This document shows, in pieces, positions 16,277 through 25,248 of a stretch of 37,224 bases of DNA. The position numbers and the translations under genes are program-made. Positions within the stretch are counted from its first letter, which is position 1. Each line of letters opens with the position of its first letter. The notes below the pieces were generated by a model. The model saw only the letters and a program-made list of their open reading frames with translations. It was not told where the DNA came from and searched no databases. The DNA is taken from NCBI GenBank assembly GCA_000785145.2, contig JSZA02000067.1, forward strand, positions 1 through 37,224, read 5' to 3'. This DNA is from Candidatus Thiomargarita nelsonii (lineage in GTDB: Bacteria; Pseudomonadota; Gammaproteobacteria; Beggiatoales; Beggiatoaceae).

Positions 16277-16903
16277 CTATGTTTTTTTGTCAGAATACAT
16301 AACAATCTGTATATTCTCTGGATATGATCTAATTATATGAGTAGGACGCAATCCTACTGTATTTGATAATCGTATTGCTTTAGAGTTACTAACTCTACAA
16401 CTCCCCCAGCAACAATTTCCTGATTTTTTAATCAATTCCACATTATCTTTATATATTTCAAGAAACCGAGTTGTTACTTGAAAATCATTCCTACTGTTAC
16501 AATCAACAACAACACTACCAACATAATAGTCATAACACTTTTTATCTACAACAGATAAAAAATTTTTTGATGAAACATTTTTATAAAATTCAATAAAAAA
16601 TTTAATTGATAATTTTGCTAGTTTACTCAAAAACAGGAACACCAAATCAAATAACACCCTGCGTTGGTATTTTTTTAAAAAAATTGAATACTTCTCAAAA
16701 ACAAGCGAAAATGCGACTACTTTATTATTTTTTCTAACTACAAGAATTCTTGTGTGGTTATCGTCAATAGCCAACTCATAAAATTTATAAATAAATTTTT
16801 TTCCTAAAAATTTTGAGAACTCTTTATCATCAAAATTTCTGTCATGTAAATCAACCAGCATAGATAAATCACTTTTTTTGGCAATGTCTTTCTTGTATTC
16901 CAT
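16277..16903 (-). CDS. GNAT-like N-acyltransferase
   Basis: This 208-residue protein has a GNAT-type layout: KKSDLSMLVDLHDRNF at the N-terminus, ILVVRKNNKVVAFSLV as the central strands, VGSVVVDCNSRN followed by a helix in the place of the acyl-CoA binding loop, and GSCRVSNSKAIRLSNTVGLRPTHIIRSY at the C-terminal strand region. The usual R/Q-x-x-G-x-G/A loop is not clear, so it may use an acyl carrier protein as donor. It is very Lys/Phe-rich and AT-rich. It lies between the acyl module and a DegT aminotransferase gene, which suggests that it transfers the module's acyl group to the amino group made by that aminotransferase. Confidence 0.65.
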   Translation of the reverse strand: MEYKKDIAKKSDLSMLVDLHDRNFDDKEFSKFLGKKFIYKFYELAIDDNHTRILVVRKNNKVVAFSLVFEKYSIFLKKYQRRVLFDLVFLFLSKLAKLSIKFFIEFYKNVSSKNFLSVVDKKCYDYYVGSVVVDCNSRNDFQVTTRFLEIYKDNVELIKKSGNCCWGSCRVSNSKAIRLSNTVGLRPTHIIRSYPENIQIVMYSDKKT

Positions 16904-16935
16904 AATTTTTTATGAATAGCTATATTTTTTAATAT

Positions 16936-18135
16936 TTACTTTTTCCATACTTGTTGAACTATATGTTCTGCCTCTTTTTTTTTTATTTGAGCGTAAATTG
17001 GGATATTTATTGTGTTGGTTGATAGTTTTTCTGCCACCCTGTAGTCATTGCTGTTATTCGCTGAAGTTGATTGTACATTATAACTATCCATATTAGGTAT
17101 ACAGTATTCAATCAACCATCCTAGCTGTATAGCTTTTTTTAAGAATTTTCGTAATATTTTATTTCGATCCGATACTCTTGGTACATAGTGGGAATAAGTA
17201 GCCCCTTCCACAATCGGAGGTAAGTGTAATTCTGAAATATCTCTTAAATTATCATCATAAAACTTAGCCATTTTTCTGCGATTTTCTACAATACTATCAT
17301 ATTTCTTTAACTGAACTAAACCAACCCTTGCTTCTATTCTACTCATTTTTTCAAGATAATCTCCCGGCATATCAACCTTACTTTCGTCATAATATTTAAC
17401 AAAACGATTTAATAAACCTGAGCGTTCCAATCTATTAATCAATCCATAGACTGGTCCCCAAAATGTGGGATAAACCGCAACTAAATATAAAAATCTGCGA
17501 AGACTTTTAGTTAGCAAAGCGGGTTTAAGGCGTATGTCTCTAAGTTTTATAAGTTTTTTTGCAAATTTATCATCATCTGTTGTCACCATGCCACCAAAAA
17601 TTGAAGTCATCAATTTACTGATGTTTAAGCCATAGATAGCGGCAATCCCTTCTTTCTGAACGGCTCTACCTTTCCATTCAGCAGCAAAACTATGAGCGCA
17701 ATCCTGAATGATATATATGTTAGGGTATTTGCGGTGAATAGCATCAAGCTTATCAAGGTTGACGGGATAGCCAAAAATAGAAGTTGCTATGATAGCACCT
17801 GTTTGCTCAGTTATGACTTCTGGTACTAAATCAAGATTCATATTAAAATCTTCTTCTTGACTATCCACAAAAACCGGTTTATTGTCACTATAAACGATAG
17901 CATGTGGCACCACAACACAAGTATAAGCAGGGCAAATCACTTCTTTATTTTTAAGCCCCAAAGCTTCCAATAATAAAATCAATCCAGTACGCCCATAAGG
18001 AAAAGTAATGGCATGTTTTTGACCCATTTTACGGGCAAAGGCTTGTTCAAAACGTTCAACATCATCCTTTCGTGGTGGTGTTAAAGCCGCGACAAGTTCC
18101 CGCCAATCTAATGATGGTTTTAAACGCGGAATCAT
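16936..18135 (-). CDS. DegT/DnrJ/EryC1-family sugar aminotransferase
   Basis: This is a PLP-dependent aminotransferase of 399 residues. Visible sites are the phosphate-binding FPYGRTGL, the cofactor-contact Asp145 in IIQDCAHSF, and the Schiff-base Lys174 in GLNISKLMTSIFGG. The family usually transaminates a keto sugar nucleotide using glutamate or glutamine. The sequence differs from WbpE/VioA types in that the Lys region reads NISK, so the substrate may not be a standard 3- or 4-keto sugar. It overlaps the 519-residue protein gene by 4 bp. Its position directly upstream of the GNAT-like acyltransferase suggests the pair makes an N-acylated amino sugar. Confidence 0.85.
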   Translation of the reverse strand: MIPRLKPSLDWRELVAALTPPRKDDVERFEQAFARKMGQKHAITFPYGRTGLILLLEALGLKNKEVICPAYTCVVVPHAIVYSDNKPVFVDSQEEDFNMNLDLVPEVITEQTGAIIATSIFGYPVNLDKLDAIHRKYPNIYIIQDCAHSFAAEWKGRAVQKEGIAAIYGLNISKLMTSIFGGMVTTDDDKFAKKLIKLRDIRLKPALLTKSLRRFLYLVAVYPTFWGPVYGLINRLERSGLLNRFVKYYDESKVDMPGDYLEKMSRIEARVGLVQLKKYDSIVENRRKMAKFYDDNLRDISELHLPPIVEGATYSHYVPRVSDRNKILRKFLKKAIQLGWLIEYCIPNMDSYNVQSTSANNSNDYRVAEKLSTNTINIPIYAQIKKKEAEHIVQQVWKK

Positions 18136-19691
18136 GACAGCGTATCCTGTCGTTGCCAGTAGCCTTGACTTGCCATGTGAATGGCACTGAAGTGATTGTT
18201 TACCGGGATACCTTGGAGTTTTCCATCATTTTTCACCCATTCATCCACAATTTCACATTGTTTACCAAAAGAAATCGTTCTTTGATTGATTGCAGATGAT
18301 ACTTTATTATTGGTAATCAATAAGCGTACCAGTGCATTTTTTATCCAGTTGCCTACTCTTTTATGACGCATTAAAGTGATATTGAGAACACGTAAAATAA
18401 TTAATTGCAAAGGTGATGGTAATTGTTTGTGCATTAAAACTAAATGTGAACAAATAATGATTTTATCATCATTTACGCTTATTTCATTATTGTCTTGATA
18501 AGCTTGCGTACTATAATATCTACCTTGTTTATCTTTAGCGACTACACCTGCATTAATAGAGGCTTTATTTCCTTGAAAGTGGTAACAAACACCACCTTTA
18601 TGCCAAGAGACTACCGTATAATGTTTATTACCACGAACAATTATAAGCCCGGCTTTTGGGAATTCTTTTCGCCATGTTTCCCTAGACAAAGCAGGCAATA
18701 TCATGTTTGTATTATTTTGAATTTCTTGTTCTATTGTGGCTGCCCAACAATAAGCGTTAAACATAGGAATCAAGTTAGGCTCATCCATTACATCTAGTGT
18801 TACCGTCGTTTGCCGTATAATGGAATCCCGCATAAAAGCGGCTAAAGTTTTCGCTTCAGGTATTTCTTTGGCAAGATATTCAATGCCCGCCGGATAGTAA
18901 AAACGGGTGTTGCGGCTACCGTAAAATCCTCCAAATGAACCGTCAGGATGGGCAAAATGCCATAAAAACTGAAGAGAACGCTGTAATGGTTCATGCAACA
19001 ATAAATCTGGACGCAAACGGTGCAAATCTGCCAGATAATAAGTACACAGTGTTTGATAACCGGGATCAGCGCCTTCATATTCCCGAAACCAGCCTTCTTT
19101 TGATTGTGCCTTGAGGATACGATTCAGGATTTCCGAACCACGTTTTTCATCTTGTTCTCCCGTCAATGCGTTCCATTTATAAAGTGCCACTGCCGCTGTA
19201 GCCAAGTGGTTAGAAATAAAAGCATGAGTTTCATCTGCATGATGTAAGAATACAATCATGGGGCGAATAATCTCGAAATAGTGAGCGCGTTGTTCAGTAG
19301 TTAATTGAGCTTCTAATAACTCAATACATGTCAATAAATCATAAGCCACTAAGGCTGTTACACAGAAAGAAGATTCATAAGGAAAGGCTTCTTCCATGCT
19401 GCCATTGCTACGACGTAAGGTATCTGCACCATGAAACATCGCATCAATACTGGCTAAAATTGATGTTTTTGATACATATTCAGGCAATAAATCATTGACT
19501 AATAATCTAGCCAAGCCATGTGCTGCACCTTGAAAAGTCCCATTTCCAAAATCAATTAATTTCCATGCCCAACGATAGCGATCACCTTGACCATAAGTAG
19601 GGCTTGTCTGATCTCTATTATAAAGTGCTAATAGCCTTGGAAGAACAGTTTCAAGTTTTGACAAATAAATATTATTGTTTTTTATAGACAA
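18132..19691 (-). CDS. Alpha/alpha-toroid protein of unknown function
   Basis: I do not recognise the exact family. The first 330 or so residues look like repeating helix pairs of an alpha/alpha toroid: RYRWAWKLIDFGNGTFQGAAHGLARLL, SNHLATAAVALYKW and PDGSFGGFYGSRNTRFYYPAG. This pattern occurs in heparinase II/III-like lyases, glycosyl hydrolases and terpene-cyclase folds. The C-terminal 150 residues are strand-rich (GLIIVRGNKHYTVVSWHKGGVCYHFQG). This two-part form is most like heparinase/alginate-lyase-type proteins, but no signal peptide is present, so it would act in the cytoplasm unless exported another way. It overlaps the aminotransferase gene by 4 bp and the methyltransferase gene by 20 bp, so it belongs to the same transcript. 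Confidence 0.6.
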   Translation of the reverse strand: MSIKNNNIYLSKLETVLPRLLALYNRDQTSPTYGQGDRYRWAWKLIDFGNGTFQGAAHGLARLLVNDLLPEYVSKTSILASIDAMFHGADTLRRSNGSMEEAFPYESSFCVTALVAYDLLTCIELLEAQLTTEQRAHYFEIIRPMIVFLHHADETHAFISNHLATAAVALYKWNALTGEQDEKRGSEILNRILKAQSKEGWFREYEGADPGYQTLCTYYLADLHRLRPDLLLHEPLQRSLQFLWHFAHPDGSFGGFYGSRNTRFYYPAGIEYLAKEIPEAKTLAAFMRDSIIRQTTVTLDVMDEPNLIPMFNAYCWAATIEQEIQNNTNMILPALSRETWRKEFPKAGLIIVRGNKHYTVVSWHKGGVCYHFQGNKASINAGVVAKDKQGRYYSTQAYQDNNEISVNDDKIIICSHLVLMHKQLPSPLQLIILRVLNITLMRHKRVGNWIKNALVRLLITNNKVSSAINQRTISFGKQCEIVDEWVKNDGKLQGIPVNNHFSAIHMASQGYWQRQDTLS

Positions 19692-20442
19692 ATTGTACTA
19701 CCAAATTGAGATCAACACTTGGAATAAAAAAAGGCCAATAGATTCTTTTTTCTGATTGAAAATATTTCTCTAAAGTTTTTAAAATAAAATCAGAAAAATT
19801 CGGATGTTCCCAACAAATGATTTTATCGGGGTTAATTGTTGTATTTTTCAAGAACCACCGCCTGCTTGTTAAAAAACGTCCCAGTCCCCATGCTATTCCT
19901 CCTTCCGTAGGTATCGCACCAACCATTTTACCCCCCCCCTTCAAAATTCGGTGCATTTCTTGCGTATACTGTTCAAGTGGGTATAAATGTTCTAGGGAAT
20001 AGAATGATATAATCATATCAAATGTTTCATTTTCAAAAGGTAGTTTATAAGAATTCTTATCAAGAAGACATGAATCATAACTAACTTTCGCTTCTTTTAA
20101 TTTGGCACTGGTTTTTTTTAACATCTCTTCTTGAATATCTGCAATCACATATTCTTTTGGCGTTCCAACCCAATTATTTAAATGCCCAATATCACCGGGA
20201 CCAATTTCAAGAATTCTTTTATTATCCATCGTCACCTGCTTCATAATTTTATATCCAGCATTATTGACGATGTCTCCAACAGATTGTTTTTGATTGCTAT
20301 AATAAAAATCTAAAGACGTTTTTTCCCATTCTTGCCAATCAGGATCATCTTTTTGAACGGTCAAACCATATTTTTTACGATCACCAAATAAAGGTGCGCT
20401 AATTATACGAGGTAATCTATAACCCAAGGTAAAATATTTCAT
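19672..20442 (-). CDS. SAM-dependent methyltransferase
   Basis: This class I methyltransferase has about 256 residues from the start used here. Motif I is RILEIGPGDIGHL, the acidic strand is EYVIADIQEEML, motif II is FDMIISFYSLEHLYP, and motif III is LKGGGKMVGAIPTEGG. The ATG at 20442 (MKYFTLGYRL) comes one base after the stop of the upstream gene, so a longer frame to 20493 that would overlap that gene is less likely. It probably methylates a sugar or lipid-linked intermediate. The overlap of its 3' end with the toroid-protein gene indicates coupled translation. Confidence 0.85.
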   Translation of the reverse strand: MKYFTLGYRLPRIISAPLFGDRKKYGLTVQKDDPDWQEWEKTSLDFYYSNQKQSVGDIVNNAGYKIMKQVTMDNKRILEIGPGDIGHLNNWVGTPKEYVIADIQEEMLKKTSAKLKEAKVSYDSCLLDKNSYKLPFENETFDMIISFYSLEHLYPLEQYTQEMHRILKGGGKMVGAIPTEGGIAWGLGRFLTSRRWFLKNTTINPDKIICWEHPNFSDFILKTLEKYFQSEKRIYWPFFIPSVDLNLVVQFVYKKQ

Positions 20443-20443
20443 T

Positions 20444-21742
20444 TTAATCTTTAATTTTTGACAACAAGTCATTATATCCGCTTTCCCAGCCATAATCTTG
20501 ACTCATTACGCGCTGATGCCAAATGATAGTTGCTGTTCCTCCAACTGCTTTAATTTCATCTAACCAATAATCTATTTGCTGCTGGCGTTCTTGTTCTTCT
20601 AAATCTTGATAATCATATAAATGGGAATCCATTAATACCATTGGTAATACGGACAATTTCATTTCAGAATCATTATTCCAAGGATGATGTAGTAACGCCG
20701 CACTATGACGGAAACCCGCTCTATCATTAAATCCAAGCGTCGTATCAAGTTCAAACCCAGCATCTTGTTGTGCCTGCCAAGTTTTTTGCCAACCAAAGCG
20801 CAACCAGTGCTGTCGGCATACTTTTACTGGAATGTCAACAGCCTGTTCTACTCGTTCCTTTTCATACCACATTGAATTTGCATTATCCCAAGCATCATAA
20901 GACTGATGCAAACCAATCGTCCAACCACCATTATGTAAACGCTGTAGTTGTTGGTTCAACTTTGGTTGCTGTACATTATAAGCTGGATCTAAAAGCATTT
21001 GTTTTAATGTACGTTGCCAACCGCCTTGTCCACCATAAAAATTAAACTGACTACGAACATTGTATTTTTCTTCTAATTTAATGATTTTGTCAAAACACCA
21101 ATAATCATCAAAACTCATCATAAAGCGCACGGCTTTATATAGTTTATTTTTTGCTTTGAGAACTTCTCCTTGAGATAAATTTCGTACCAAATTAAAGCTA
21201 TGAAATGCTGTTTGTTTGAAACGAATGGCCATCGTTTTGCTCACCGCATCCACATCATGCGTTAAAACGATTTCTGCCACTGGCAATGATCCAAATAATC
21301 TATCCTCACTTTGAGATAAAGTTCTTGCAGCCCAGCATCGTAGAAATAGTGCAATACGATTAACCCATGCTCGTTCCCAGATACGAGAATCCCAACCCTT
21401 CAGCTTAAAACTGTATGAATGGATTGAGCCATATTGTTCTTCAAAGGCTCTTTCTGCATTACCATTAAGATACCAAAAAGCTGCGGATAGCCAATCAACC
21501 CGTTGCCATTCAGGCCCCTCATTTTTTCCGATTGTCCATGCTGGCACTAATAATTTTCCAGAAATGCCCACAGTTTGTGCCCATTCAGGCAATTCAATTA
21601 ATCGCATCAGGGGTGGCAAGGTTTCTTTAATAGGCTTTTCTTGGCGCGGGAATGGCAATTGTTCAATAAGTTCCTCACTCTGTTGCCAATAACGCTTTAA
21701 AGCCTTTATAGTATATTTTTCTTTTTTAGTTTGTTTAACCAT
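20444..21742 (-). CDS. Polysaccharide-deacetylase-like protein (intact relative)
   Basis: This 432-residue protein has the NodB-type carbohydrate-esterase core: THDVD (His162, Asp163, Asp165) for metal and catalysis, GWTIGLHQSYDAW with the conserved His, and C-terminal strands around FNDRAGFRHS and TATIIWHQ. The N-terminal 150 residues form a separate domain often seen in this subfamily. Such proteins remove acetyl or acyl groups from sugars in an exopolysaccharide locus. No signal peptide is visible, so the action is likely cytoplasmic or on a membrane-linked precursor. It overlaps the AsnB-like gene by 8 bp. The two decayed fragments at 5625-6457 and 8265-8738 belong to the same broad family, but are closer to each other than to this gene. 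Confidence 0.8.
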   Translation of the reverse strand: MVKQTKKEKYTIKALKRYWQQSEELIEQLPFPRQEKPIKETLPPLMRLIELPEWAQTVGISGKLLVPAWTIGKNEGPEWQRVDWLSAAFWYLNGNAERAFEEQYGSIHSYSFKLKGWDSRIWERAWVNRIALFLRCWAARTLSQSEDRLFGSLPVAEIVLTHDVDAVSKTMAIRFKQTAFHSFNLVRNLSQGEVLKAKNKLYKAVRFMMSFDDYWCFDKIIKLEEKYNVRSQFNFYGGQGGWQRTLKQMLLDPAYNVQQPKLNQQLQRLHNGGWTIGLHQSYDAWDNANSMWYEKERVEQAVDIPVKVCRQHWLRFGWQKTWQAQQDAGFELDTTLGFNDRAGFRHSAALLHHPWNNDSEMKLSVLPMVLMDSHLYDYQDLEEQERQQQIDYWLDEIKAVGGTATIIWHQRVMSQDYGWESGYNDLLSKIKD

Positions 21743-23624
21743 CTATATACACTTGATGCCACAATTCTAAACATAATGCGCCCCAAAGTTGTCTGCTATA
21801 CGTACCTTCTTGTGTTATCAATGTTTCCAAAGCTTTAGGAGAAAACAAACCTCTATCTCTACTGGTTTGCCCAAGTAGGGTATCACACACAAAATCTCTG
21901 ACTACTCCACCACTCATCCATTCTTTCAATGGTACTGGAAATCCCATTTTATCTTTTCGATTTAGCACTTCTTGTGGTAATAAATTTCGCACAGTTTGTT
22001 TGAGAATATGCTTAGTTTTACCCGCCTGAAATTTCATGGGAGGTGGCATACTGGTAACTAAATCGACAATCCTAGTATCTAAAAGTGGCACACGAGATTC
22101 TAAAGAAACTGCCATACTGACTCGATCTTCAACTTGCAATAAAGCCGGTAACAAGGTTTTAAGATCAAAATGCGTCATCTTATTAATATATGAAAGTGTA
22201 TCCGGGTGATTAAAAACCCTTTTAAAATCATTGAATATTTCTTCTGGTTGGATAGAAGATAGCGCATCTCCAGTAAGCATTTGCATAATGTCAGGACTGC
22301 GATCAATCAAACAAAAATAACGGGCATCCATGCTGTCAAACAAACCTTCTTTAAAAAATTGTTGCATCAAAGGATGGTATTGCTTCAACAAAGGTAAATT
22401 AGGGATGATTGATTCAAGACTAACAAGATGTTTGCCTTCTTCATGGGTTTCAAAAATGGCTCCCTTTAATGATTGTTCTAAATAGCCAACGAGATAACGG
22501 GCATAACCACCAAAAATTTCATCGCCACCTTGTCCGCCTAACACCACTTTTACACGTTCCTTAGCCATACGACTGACGATAAACTGTGGAAATAACCCAG
22601 GTCCCGCAACGGGTTCATCCATAGCCTCAATTAGCTTGGGGAGCAGCGTAACAAATTCTTCCGCCGTGGGAATGACTTCATGAAGTTCAGCATTGATATT
22701 ATCGGCTACAATACCGGCATAATGTGACTCATCATACACTGGACTTTCTATAAATTTGCCGGTAAATACCGGAACACTGCCACCCAAATGTGTTGCTGCC
22801 ATACTGGCAACTACACTGGAATCAATCCCCCCTGACAGATAAGCACCCAGCGGCACATCACTACGAATTTGTAACCGTGCACTATCTTGCAATAAAGCAA
22901 GCAAACGATCTTTAAAATACTCCTCCGTATGGTGTTCATCAACCTGATAATTGGTATCCCAATAACGAATTTTTTGCGTGATTTTTTGTTGCTGTCCCTC
23001 AATATAAAAGCCCGGTTCCAACTTATGGATGCCTGAAAACAGAGTTTCATCATTCAAACAAAATTGGAAAGTAAAATAGTGCTGCATGGCTTTCCAATTT
23101 CGCTCGGCATGAATTTGGGGATGTTCAAGCAGGGCTTTGATTTCCGAGGCAAACACAATCTCACTTTGCAAACTGCAATAGTATAAGGGTTTGATACCAA
23201 AGGGATCACGCGCTAATAGCCATTGCTTGGTTTTATTGTCATAAAAAGCAAAGGCAAACATGCCATTGAGTTCTTTTAGCGCAGCCACACCTTGGTGAAT
23301 TAATAATTGCAACAATACTTCTGTATCCGAAAAAGTACGAAATGATACTCCTTGTTGGATAAGTTTTTGCCTTAATTCCAAGTAATTGTATATTTCACCA
23401 TTAAATACCAGAGTATAACGACCATCGGCTGATTGCATGGGTTGACGACCATGTTCAAGATCAATAATCGCCAATCGCCTATGTCCCAAAGTTAAATGTT
23501 CATCGCTATAAATACCTTCACCGTCAGGACCACGATGTACTAGACGAATCATCATTTTACCAACGATGATTTCTCGTTGTTCTCTTGGAACTGAATTTGA
23601 AAATATACCACAAATTCCACACAT
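21735..23624 (-). CDS. asnB: Asparagine synthase-like glutamine amidotransferase
   Basis: This 629-residue protein has two domains. The N-terminal class II amidotransferase domain starts CGICGIF, which requires Cys at position 2 as the nucleophile; the ATG at 23624 gives exactly that, whereas the longer frame starts at a TTG. The ATP-binding synthetase domain has the pyrophosphate loop LSGGIDSS and the following GGQGGDEIFGGY. Members in exopolysaccharide loci (including those near exosortase systems) amidate a uronic acid carboxyl or a similar group rather than making asparagine. This fits with the UDP-ManNAc(3NAc)A-type uronic acid pathway encoded upstream. It is coupled to both neighbours (4-8 bp overlaps). 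Confidence 0.85.
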   Translation of the reverse strand: MCGICGIFSNSVPREQREIIVGKMMIRLVHRGPDGEGIYSDEHLTLGHRRLAIIDLEHGRQPMQSADGRYTLVFNGEIYNYLELRQKLIQQGVSFRTFSDTEVLLQLLIHQGVAALKELNGMFAFAFYDNKTKQWLLARDPFGIKPLYYCSLQSEIVFASEIKALLEHPQIHAERNWKAMQHYFTFQFCLNDETLFSGIHKLEPGFYIEGQQQKITQKIRYWDTNYQVDEHHTEEYFKDRLLALLQDSARLQIRSDVPLGAYLSGGIDSSVVASMAATHLGGSVPVFTGKFIESPVYDESHYAGIVADNINAELHEVIPTAEEFVTLLPKLIEAMDEPVAGPGLFPQFIVSRMAKERVKVVLGGQGGDEIFGGYARYLVGYLEQSLKGAIFETHEEGKHLVSLESIIPNLPLLKQYHPLMQQFFKEGLFDSMDARYFCLIDRSPDIMQMLTGDALSSIQPEEIFNDFKRVFNHPDTLSYINKMTHFDLKTLLPALLQVEDRVSMAVSLESRVPLLDTRIVDLVTSMPPPMKFQAGKTKHILKQTVRNLLPQEVLNRKDKMGFPVPLKEWMSGGVVRDFVCDTLLGQTSRDRGLFSPKALETLITQEGTYSRQLWGALCLELWHQVYIDG

Positions 23625-24454
23625 CAACGTTTTCTCACAGTTGCATACATCATAAAACCCGCGTATTTATCCAATAATTTGTGTAAAAATTTAGGTATAG
23701 GAAATGGTAAAGCTCTGGCTGGAAAAAAATGAAAATAGATTTCCTGCACTTCAAAAAAGGCTGATAACATTTTATAAAATTGAGCTTTGGTATAAGCTTT
23801 TCCTATTGGATTGTCAGCACCGTCATAGAGACGTACAATTTCATTAACATCCTCTTCAGCAAAGATATTTTCTCTGCCACGGCCTTTAATCCCCCCCCCA
23901 ATTGTGTGGATAATTTTGCCAACCCATTTAATCAATGGCCATGTTTTTAAAAAAATATTTCGATGATAAACAGAAATACTCGCCGTTCCGCCCGGCTTTA
24001 ATACACGCGCAATTTCTTGAACGCATGTTTCAGTGTTGGGCGTATGATGAATAACACCTTGGCAGTTGACATGGGTAAAGATATTCTCATCAAAAGTCAA
24101 ATTTTCTGCATTTTGCTGACTGAAAGTAGCATTGACTCCGTAAATTTGACACCTTCTCTCACATAGTTCCAAAGCATTTTTGGTTAAATCGGCAGCCGTC
24201 ATATCGTGACAACCGTGTTGTGCCAGTTCAACTGTCCAAAATCCGGGGCCACTGCCTAAATCCAATACTTTTTGCTGGTTTACTTCATCAGGTACACAAC
24301 GTAAATCAAACTTTCCTGCAAAACAATCTGTTATATAAACTTGCCGGTGTTCTTCAAAAAATTCTTTGCTACCCGGTTTAAATGCAGATTCTCCAGTCCA
24401 CAGAGGATTGGATTCCCAAAAATTCTTGACATCTTCAATTGATTTCTCTGCCAT
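23624..24454 (-). CDS. SAM-dependent methyltransferase (UbiE-like)
   Basis: This is a class I methyltransferase of about 276 residues. Motif I is KVLDLGSGPGFWTVEL, followed by MTAADLTKNALELC, the motif II region FTHVNCQGVIHHTPN and motif III RVLKPGGTASISVYHRN. The ATG at 24454 (MAEKSIEDVKNFWESNPLW) lies two bases after the stop of the glycosyltransferase gene and matches the usual start of this family. The open frame to 24481 would overlap it and is less likely. It is probably an O- or C-methyltransferase for a sugar or lipid-linked intermediate. Its stop overlaps the AsnB-like start. Confidence 0.85.
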   Translation of the reverse strand: MAEKSIEDVKNFWESNPLWTGESAFKPGSKEFFEEHRQVYITDCFAGKFDLRCVPDEVNQQKVLDLGSGPGFWTVELAQHGCHDMTAADLTKNALELCERRCQIYGVNATFSQQNAENLTFDENIFTHVNCQGVIHHTPNTETCVQEIARVLKPGGTASISVYHRNIFLKTWPLIKWVGKIIHTIGGGIKGRGRENIFAEEDVNEIVRLYDGADNPIGKAYTKAQFYKMLSAFFEVQEIYFHFFPARALPFPIPKFLHKLLDKYAGFMMYATVRKR

Positions 24455-24456
24455 TA

Positions 24457-25248
24457 TTATAAACCATTTTCCTTTTGCCACCGTTTTTTATAACCATATC
24501 TCCAACCACCCCAAGGCCAATGATACATAATTGTCATCACAATATAACCAAGTGTAGTAATGCTACTGACCATTTTACTCTCTCCTTGTTTTTGGTCATA
24601 GCGTAGGCAAAATGGCACCTCTGCAAAACGTGCCTCAATTAACTTTAGTTTAATCAATTTTTCTAAGGTACAGGTAAAACCAAGCCCTTTGAGTTGGATA
24701 AAATCGTTGCCATAAAAATCAATAGCTTGTTTAATTTTCTTAGCACGATAGGCACGAAAACCGCAGGAGTATTCTTTTAATCCTTTGATAGGAAAAAACA
24801 CTTTCATAAATAGGTTAGCACCACGACTAATAAAAGCACGATAAGCATTCACACCCAGTTGTCCACCACCCGCCTCAAAGCGTGACGCAATTACTACGTC
24901 GTTGCCTTCCTGAATTTTTTCTACCATTTTAGGGATAAATTCCGGCTCATGCGTATCATCACAATCCATGCGAATAATAATATCATCCGCGTCACAGATT
25001 TCGGCAGCACGTTCAAACATATCCCGACTGGATTCTCCTAATCCCCTATTGATTTTATGTTCTATGATTTCAATGGGTAAATTTTGAGCATATTCTTCTA
25101 ATAATATTTTTGTTTTGTCCCTGCTGCCATCATTACAAACAATAATACGGTAGGCTATTTTTTGTTCTTTTAGCGTCGCATCAATTTTGGGCAATAGTTT
25201 TGGCAACGATAATTCTTCATTATAAGCTGGTAAAAGAATCGCGATCAT
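24457..25248 (-). CDS. Family 2 glycosyltransferase, dolichyl-phosphate-mannose synthase type
   Basis: This 263-residue GT-A enzyme resembles DPM1-like polyprenyl-phosphate sugar transferases. It opens with ILLPAYNEELSLPKLLPKI, then IIVCNDGSRDKTKILLEEY, INRGLGESSRDMF, and the DXD motif in MDCDDTHEPEFIPKMV. The domain ends with a short hydrophobic stretch but no long transmembrane anchor. The product may be a sugar-1-P-polyprenol donor or a repeat-unit addition. It overlaps the wecB-type epimerase gene by one base. The core from 23.6 to 29.4 kb has only such tight junctions, so it is most likely one operon. Confidence 0.85.
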   Translation of the reverse strand: MIAILLPAYNEELSLPKLLPKIDATLKEQKIAYRIIVCNDGSRDKTKILLEEYAQNLPIEIIEHKINRGLGESSRDMFERAAEICDADDIIIRMDCDDTHEPEFIPKMVEKIQEGNDVVIASRFEAGGGQLGVNAYRAFISRGANLFMKVFFPIKGLKEYSCGFRAYRAKKIKQAIDFYGNDFIQLKGLGFTCTLEKLIKLKLIEARFAEVPFCLRYDQKQGESKMVSSITTLGYIVMTIMYHWPWGGWRYGYKKRWQKENGL

